Below are positions 32,682 through 36,712 of a stretch of DNA of 36,712 nt, one piece after another. Location of the stretch: the NCBI GenBank assembly GCA_016281165.1, contig JAEEIC010000131.1, positions 1 to 36,712 on the forward strand, read 5' to 3'. Within the stretch, counting starts at the first letter, position 1, and each line of letters opens with the position of its first letter. The translations under genes were made by a program, and so were the position numbers. Under the pieces are notes generated by a model. It ran no database searches. It saw only the letters and a program-made list of their open reading frames with translations, and had not been told where the DNA came from. The stretch comes from Bacillota bacterium. Its GTDB lineage: Bacteria; Bacillota; Clostridia; Peptostreptococcales; Anaerovoracaceae.

Positions 32682-34622
32682 TTAGGGGTTCTTCTTGTCG
32701 TCGTCGACGACCTCAAAGTCGGCGTCGACCACATTGTCGTCATTCTTCTGGCTCTGGCCGGCACCCTTGAACGCGTCGCCGAAATTGAAGTTCTTGAAGG
32801 CGTTGGGATCAAAGCCCTGTCCGCCCATGTTGGGGTTAAAGCCCGCGCCGCCCATATTCGGTCCGCCCTGAGCGCCCTGCTGCTGGGCAGCCTGCTCGTA
32901 GAGCTTGGTGCTTATGACGTGGTACTCCTGGGTGAGAGCCTCGATCTTGGCCTTGATCTCATCGGTGTTGCCGGCCTCCATCGCCTTGGAGAGCTCGTCC
33001 TTGGCGGCGTTGATCTTCGAGACCTCGTCGGGCGAGAGCTTGCCCTCGAGCTCCTTGAGGTTCTTCTCGGTCTCGTAGACCAGAGTCTCAGCCTGGTTGC
33101 GGACCTCTACCCTCTCCTTGTTGGCCTTGTCGGCCTCGGCGTACTGCTCGGCCTCCTTGACCTTCTGCTTGATCTCGTCCTCAGAGAGCTTGGTGGACGA
33201 GGTGATGGTTATGCTCTGCTCCTTGCCGGTGCCCAGATCCTTGGCGCTGACGTTGACTATGCCGTTGGCGTCGATATTGAAGGTGACTTCGATCTGAGGG
33301 ATCCCGCGGGGGGCTGGGGGTATGCCGGAGAGCTGGAAGCGTCCGAGGGTTATATTGTCCGCGGCCATCTGGCGCTCGCCCTGCATCACGTGGATGTCGA
33401 CCGCGCTCTGGTTATCTGCCGCGGTGGAGAAGATCTGGCTCTTCTTGCAGGGTATGGTGGTGTTCCTCTCTATGAGCCTGGTGGCTACGCCGCCCAGAGT
33501 CTCGATGGAAAGAGACAGCGGGGTGACGTCCAGCAGCAGTATATCCTTGACCTCGCCGGTGAGGACGCCCGCCTGGATGGCGGCGCCGATGGCGACGCAC
33601 TCATCGGGGTTGATGCCCTTGAAGGGCTCCTTGCCGGTGACCTTCTTTACAGCCTCCTGAACGGCGGGGATCCTGGTGGAACCGCCGACCAGTATGACCT
33701 TGCTGATGTCGTTGTTGGTGACGTTCGCGTCGGCCATGGCCTTCTTCATCGGTTCGATGGTCCTCTCGACCAGGTGGGCGGTCAGCTGCTCGAACTTGGC
33801 CCTGCTGAGGTCCATATTGAGGTGGAGCGGTCCGCCCGCGTTGACGGTGATGAAGGGCAGGTTCACATTGGTGGTCGTACTGGAGGAGAGCTCCTTCTTG
33901 GCCTTTTCCGCGGCCTCCTTGAGCCTCTGCATGGCCATGTTGTCGTTCCTCAGGTCGACTCCGTTCTCCTTCGCGAACTGCTCGGCCATATAGTTGATGA
34001 GGACGTTGTCGAAGTCGTCGCCGCCGAGCTTGGTGTCGCCGTTGGTGGAGAGCACTTCGAAGACGCCGTCGCCCAGCTCGAGGATGGAGACATCGAAGGT
34101 GCCGCCGCCCAGATCGTAGACGAGTATCTTCTGCGAAGTTTTTTCCTTATCGAGGCCGTAGGCCAGAGCGGCCGCGGTAGGCTCGTTGATTATCCTCTTG
34201 ACGTCGAGACCGGCGATGCGGCCCGCGTCCTTGGTGGCCTGCTTCTGGCTGTCGGAGAAGTAAGCGGGGACGGTGATGACCGCCTCGGTGACCTTCTCGC
34301 CCAGATAGCTCTCGGCGTCGTTCTTGAGCTTGGTCAGGATCATCGCCGAGATGTCCTGCGGGGTGTATTCCTTGCCGTCGATGGACACCTTGTAGGTGCT
34401 GCCCATGTGGCGCTTGATCGAGGAGATGGTCCTCTCCGGATTGGTGATGGCCTGGCGCTTGGCGGTCTCGCCGACCAGCCTCTCGCCGCCCTTGGTGAAG
34501 CCGACGACGGACGGGGTAGTCCTGTTGCCCTCCGCGTTGGCGATGACGGTAGGTTCTCCGCCTTCGAGGACCGCAACGCAGCTGTTGGTGGTCCCCAGAT
34601 CGATACCTATAACTTTACTCAT
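32682..34622 (-). CDS. dnaK: Chaperone DnaK (Hsp70)
   Basis: A 646-residue Hsp70. The ATPase domain starts KVIGIDLGTTNSCVAV, with IINEPTAAALAYG, VYDLGGGTFDVS and VGGSTRIPAVQ. A substrate domain and a Gly/Gln-rich lid tail follow, ending in DFEVVDDDKKNP. The region matching the Gram-positive short form is consistent with Bacillota. The start at 34622 has AGGAGG 8-9 nt upstream; a TTG seven codons earlier is less likely. Confidence 0.98.
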   Translation of the reverse strand: MSKVIGIDLGTTNSCVAVLEGGEPTVIANAEGNRTTPSVVGFTKGGERLVGETAKRQAITNPERTISSIKRHMGSTYKVSIDGKEYTPQDISAMILTKLKNDAESYLGEKVTEAVITVPAYFSDSQKQATKDAGRIAGLDVKRIINEPTAAALAYGLDKEKTSQKILVYDLGGGTFDVSILELGDGVFEVLSTNGDTKLGGDDFDNVLINYMAEQFAKENGVDLRNDNMAMQRLKEAAEKAKKELSSSTTTNVNLPFITVNAGGPLHLNMDLSRAKFEQLTAHLVERTIEPMKKAMADANVTNNDISKVILVGGSTRIPAVQEAVKKVTGKEPFKGINPDECVAIGAAIQAGVLTGEVKDILLLDVTPLSLSIETLGGVATRLIERNTTIPCKKSQIFSTAADNQSAVDIHVMQGERQMAADNITLGRFQLSGIPPAPRGIPQIEVTFNIDANGIVNVSAKDLGTGKEQSITITSSTKLSEDEIKQKVKEAEQYAEADKANKERVEVRNQAETLVYETEKNLKELEGKLSPDEVSKINAAKDELSKAMEAGNTDEIKAKIEALTQEYHVISTKLYEQAAQQQGAQGGPNMGGAGFNPNMGGQGFDPNAFKNFNFGDAFKGAGQSQKNDDNVVDADFEVVDDDKKNP

Positions 34623-34655
34623 TTCAATTCCCTCCTGGGTCAAATTTTAACTTAT

Positions 34656-35243
34656 TTATTGTGTGACGGCTACCATAGCCGGTCTTATGACTTTTTTATT
34701 GAGAGTGTAGCCCTTCTGCAGGACCTGGGCGACAGTGCCGCTCTCGAGCTCTTCGGACGGCACGTTCATCACCGCGTGGTGGCAGTTGGGATCGAAGGGC
34801 TTAGACAGCGCGTCTATCTCTTCCACGTGGTTCTTCTCCATAACATCCCTGAGCTGCCTGAGGATCAGTTCCATGCCTTCCTTGTATTTCGCGTCTTCTG
34901 TCTCGGTCTCCATCGCCCTCTCGAAATTGTCGAGGACTCCGAGCAGCTGCTTCGCGAACTCCTCGTTGGCGTAGGCGTAGATGTCGCTCTTCTCCTTCTC
35001 CGTCCTGCGGCGGTAGTTCTGATACTCGGCCATCAGCCTCAAGCGGCTGTCCTCGAGCTCGCTGTACTTCTGCTGCAGTTCGGCGAGAGGATCCTTTTCC
35101 GCGGGCTCCTCTTCGTTTTTTTCGGCCTCTTCGGAAGTCTCTTCTGGCGCATCCGCCTCATCCTTCCGTTCTTCGGCCTTATCCTCCTCCGGAGCCTCCG
35201 TCTCCTTTACTTCTTCGGTCTCCGGCTTTTTTTCTTCTGTCAT
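34656..35243 (-). CDS. grpE: Nucleotide exchange factor GrpE
   Basis: A 195-residue exchange factor for DnaK. A long acidic, Glu/Lys-rich N-terminus (about 1-50) precedes the dimerisation coiled coil and the beta-wing domain, with LRLMAEYQNYRRRTEKEK and the C-terminal GTVAQVLQKGYTLNKKVIRPAMV. The start overlaps the hrcA stop by 4 bp (ATGA), so the two are translationally coupled. Confidence 0.96.
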   Translation of the reverse strand: MTEEKKPETEEVKETEAPEEDKAEERKDEADAPEETSEEAEKNEEEPAEKDPLAELQQKYSELEDSRLRLMAEYQNYRRRTEKEKSDIYAYANEEFAKQLLGVLDNFERAMETETEDAKYKEGMELILRQLRDVMEKNHVEEIDALSKPFDPNCHHAVMNVPSEELESGTVAQVLQKGYTLNKKVIRPAMVAVTQ

Positions 35244-36274
35244 TCTGTGCTGTCTCCTGTGATCTCAAATGTCTTGCTTATATTATCGGTCATGTATTTT
35301 ATGACCGAGGATATCTCGCTGTAGCGCATCCTCGTGGGCCCGATGACGCCCAGCTTTCCGACCAGCCTGCCGTTGACGCGGTAGTCGGCGGTGATGAGGC
35401 TGCAGTCCTTGAGCTCCGAGTTCTCGTCGCCTATGGTGATGATCAGGCCGTTGTCGCGGTTGACAAGTACGCTGGTGATGTGATCCTTCTGCTGCAGCAG
35501 GTTCAGGAAGTTCCTCGCCTTCTCGACGTCGCTGTACTCGGGCATCGAGAGTATGTTGGTGTAGCCGTCCATGTAGAGGTCTACGTCGAGCATCTTCTCA
35601 AGAGTCTGCATGAAGCTGGGGACCACGGCCCCGGTGAGCCTGTCGAGAGCCGAAAGATCGTTCTTCAAGGTCTCGATGATGTCCATCGTCAGCACGTCGC
35701 TCACGGTCTTGCCCATGAAGTTGTGGGTCATGACGCGGGACATTATGCGCAGGTTCTCTTCGGTATAATGGCAGCCGAGCTTCACGGCCGTGTTGCTTAT
35801 CTGCCCGTCGTCGGAGACTATCATGAGGACGACCGTCCTCTCGTCCACCGGCAGCAGGTTTATGTACTTGAGCCGGCTCTCGCTGCTGCTGGGAGTGATG
35901 GCGAAGGAGACCAGATTGGTGATCTCGGAAAGGAGCCTCGCGGCCTTCTCTATGGTCCTGTCGAGCTCGGCGGCAGTCTCGTTCAGGCTCCTGCTTATCA
36001 TCATCTTGCGCTCGTCGGGGAGCTCCGAAGACCTCATCATCTGGTCGACGTAGAGCCTGTAGGCCTTGTCGGAGGGCACCCTGCCCGCCGAGGTATGGGG
36101 ATGAGTGAGATAACCCATCTCCTCAAGATCGCTCATCTCGTTTCTTATAGTAGCCGGGCTCAGGCCCATATCGTATTTCCTGGAGATGGTCCGGCTTCCG
36201 ACAGGCTCAGCGGAATATATAAAGTCTGCTACGATAGCCTGAAGGATCTGAAGCTTTCGTTCATTTAGTTCCAT
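35240..36274 (-). CDS. hrcA: Heat-inducible transcription repressor HrcA
   Basis: A 344-residue repressor of class I heat-shock genes. The N-terminal winged helix includes SAEPVGSRTISRKYDMGLSPATIRNEMSDLEEMGYLTHPHTSAGRVPSD, typical of HrcA. The GAF-like and insert domains follow. AGGAGGAACAG precedes the ATG. HrcA binds the CIRCE element located 29 bp upstream, closing its own operon under non-stress conditions (known for the family). Confidence 0.97.
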   Translation of the reverse strand: MELNERKLQILQAIVADFIYSAEPVGSRTISRKYDMGLSPATIRNEMSDLEEMGYLTHPHTSAGRVPSDKAYRLYVDQMMRSSELPDERKMMISRSLNETAAELDRTIEKAARLLSEITNLVSFAITPSSSESRLKYINLLPVDERTVVLMIVSDDGQISNTAVKLGCHYTEENLRIMSRVMTHNFMGKTVSDVLTMDIIETLKNDLSALDRLTGAVVPSFMQTLEKMLDVDLYMDGYTNILSMPEYSDVEKARNFLNLLQQKDHITSVLVNRDNGLIITIGDENSELKDCSLITADYRVNGRLVGKLGVIGPTRMRYSEISSVIKYMTDNISKTFEITGDSTE

Positions 36275-36302
36275 CTGTTCCTCCTGTCTTTCGTTTTTCT
36301 TG

Positions 36303-36329
36303 TTAGCACTCTTTGCTCTGGAGTGCTAA
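36303..36329. promoter_or_regulatory. CIRCE operator (HrcA site)
   Basis: The perfect consensus TTAGCACTC-N9-GAGTGCTAA at 36303-36311 and 36321-36329. It overlaps the expected early transcribed region of the hrcA promoter. Confidence 0.97.
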
Positions 36330-36340
36330 CAACTATGATT

Positions 36341-36368
36341 AATATACCACAGCCTTTTTCAATGTCAA
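36341..36368 (-). promoter_or_regulatory. hrcA operon promoter
   Basis: TTGACA (36368-36363), 16 bp, TATATT (36346-36341) with a TGG extension. The consensus -35 and the CIRCE just downstream support a sigma-A promoter under HrcA control. Confidence 0.85.
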
Positions 36369-36426
36369 CCGTTTTATAAAAAGAATATCTTGATGATTTG
36401 GTGAAGACGCTCTGGAAGGCGCATAT

Positions 36427-36454
36427 AAAACGGCACGGCCCCAAGGCCATGCCG
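36427..36454 (-). terminator. Terminator after thrS
   Basis: On the minus strand, CGGCATGGCC pairs with GGCCGTGCCG (one G-T pair) around a TTGG loop, followed by TTTTAT. It ends the thrS transcript before the hrcA promoter. Confidence 0.8.
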
Positions 36455-36532
36455 TCATTACGCGATATCATGTTTTTGAGCCGGTCCGGCAGCATTCCCG
36501 CCGTCCGCCCGCGGAGCTTTGGGCCCGCGCCC

Positions 36533-36712
36533 TTACAGCGCCTTGTCGGCGATCTCCTTCTTGAGCATGGCGATGAAGTCGTCCTTGCTGATGGGATCCA
36601 TATCGCCCTTCTTGCTCGATCTGGGAGCGAAGACGCCGGTCTCGATCTCCTTGTCGCCGATGACGACGATGTAGGAATCTCTGGCGTTCCTGGCTTCGCG
36701 GATCTTGTATCC
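36533..36712 (-). CDS. thrS: Threonyl-tRNA synthetase, 3' end only
   Basis: Only the last 59 codons are present, and the frame is open to the right edge. The peptide GYKIREARNARDSYIVVIGDKEIE continues through TGVFAPRSSKKGDMDPISK to a stop at 36535-36533. This matches the C-terminal anticodon-binding domain of threonyl-tRNA synthetase (GYKIREAxxxxxPYxxVVGDKE). It is followed by a terminator. Confidence 0.85.
   Translation of the reverse strand, partial: GYKIREARNARDSYIVVIGDKEIETGVFAPRSSKKGDMDPISKDDFIAMLKKEIADKAL

Noticed and set aside
32919..35324. An 801-codon open frame on the plus strand opposite dnaK and grpE
   Set aside because: It is the mirror of GC-rich coding sequence: rich in Leu, Val, Asp and Gly with no domain, no ribosome site and complete overlap with two certain genes.

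Overview
The window looks like a chromosomal segment of a GC-rich anaerobic member of the Clostridia (Bacillota). The grounds are an ispH-rpsA (S1) fusion, a perfect CIRCE element before hrcA-grpE-dnaK-dnaJ, a single-chain glycyl-tRNA synthetase, a Gram-positive type Tad/Flp1 pilus locus with no secretin, a butyrate kinase, and the Clostridia-like order mtaB-HIT-rpsU-phoH-ybeY-era-recO-glyS. The species cannot be fixed from the sequence. Almost all genes lie on the minus strand. I saw no rRNA, tRNA, CRISPR array, insertion sequence or phage gene.

Layout. 1-1.8 kb: the 5' part of a metallophosphoesterase gene and rmuC. 1.8-3.6 kb: a secreted GH18-type protein on the plus strand. 3.7-5.7 kb: the IspH-S1 fusion with a strong internal ribosome site. 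5.9-6.1 kb: a tiny zinc-ribbon protein. 6.2-7.5 kb: a cysteine desulfidase-family gene whose promoter is bracketed by a 9-bp inverted repeat. 7.7-15.0 kb: a compact, translationally coupled Tad pilus operon (cpaE, cpaF, tadB, tadC, Flp1 pilin, TadE, DUF5702, a TadE with zinc-site-like modules, a DUF6382-like protein). 15.2-21.8 kb: a housekeeping run from rpsU to proC that includes a DUF4342 protein with a cysteine-triplet tail. 21.9-25.0 kb: mtaB, HIT and an AbgB-like amidohydrolase. 25.1-30.6 kb: accessory metabolism, with a second AbgB-like amidohydrolase, a butyrate kinase, and an operon of two membrane proteins plus a membrane dipeptidase. 30.9-31.3 kb: a divergent MarR-type regulator. 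31.4-36.4 kb: the class I heat-shock operon. 36.5 kb to the end: the 3' end of thrS.

The most coherent candidate for an undescribed system is the MarR / DUF5058 / unknown membrane protein / M19 dipeptidase cluster, with two AbgB-like amidohydrolases nearby. I infer uptake and hydrolysis of dipeptides or N-acyl amino acids. Other unusual items are the CCC-repeat tail of the DUF4342 protein, the TadE-like pilin with two YH-C-CxxC modules, the CpaE-like protein that lacks its P-loop lysines, the internal S1 start, and the operator-like repeats before the desulfidase and DUF5058 genes. All functional statements rest on reading motifs by eye; no database search was run.
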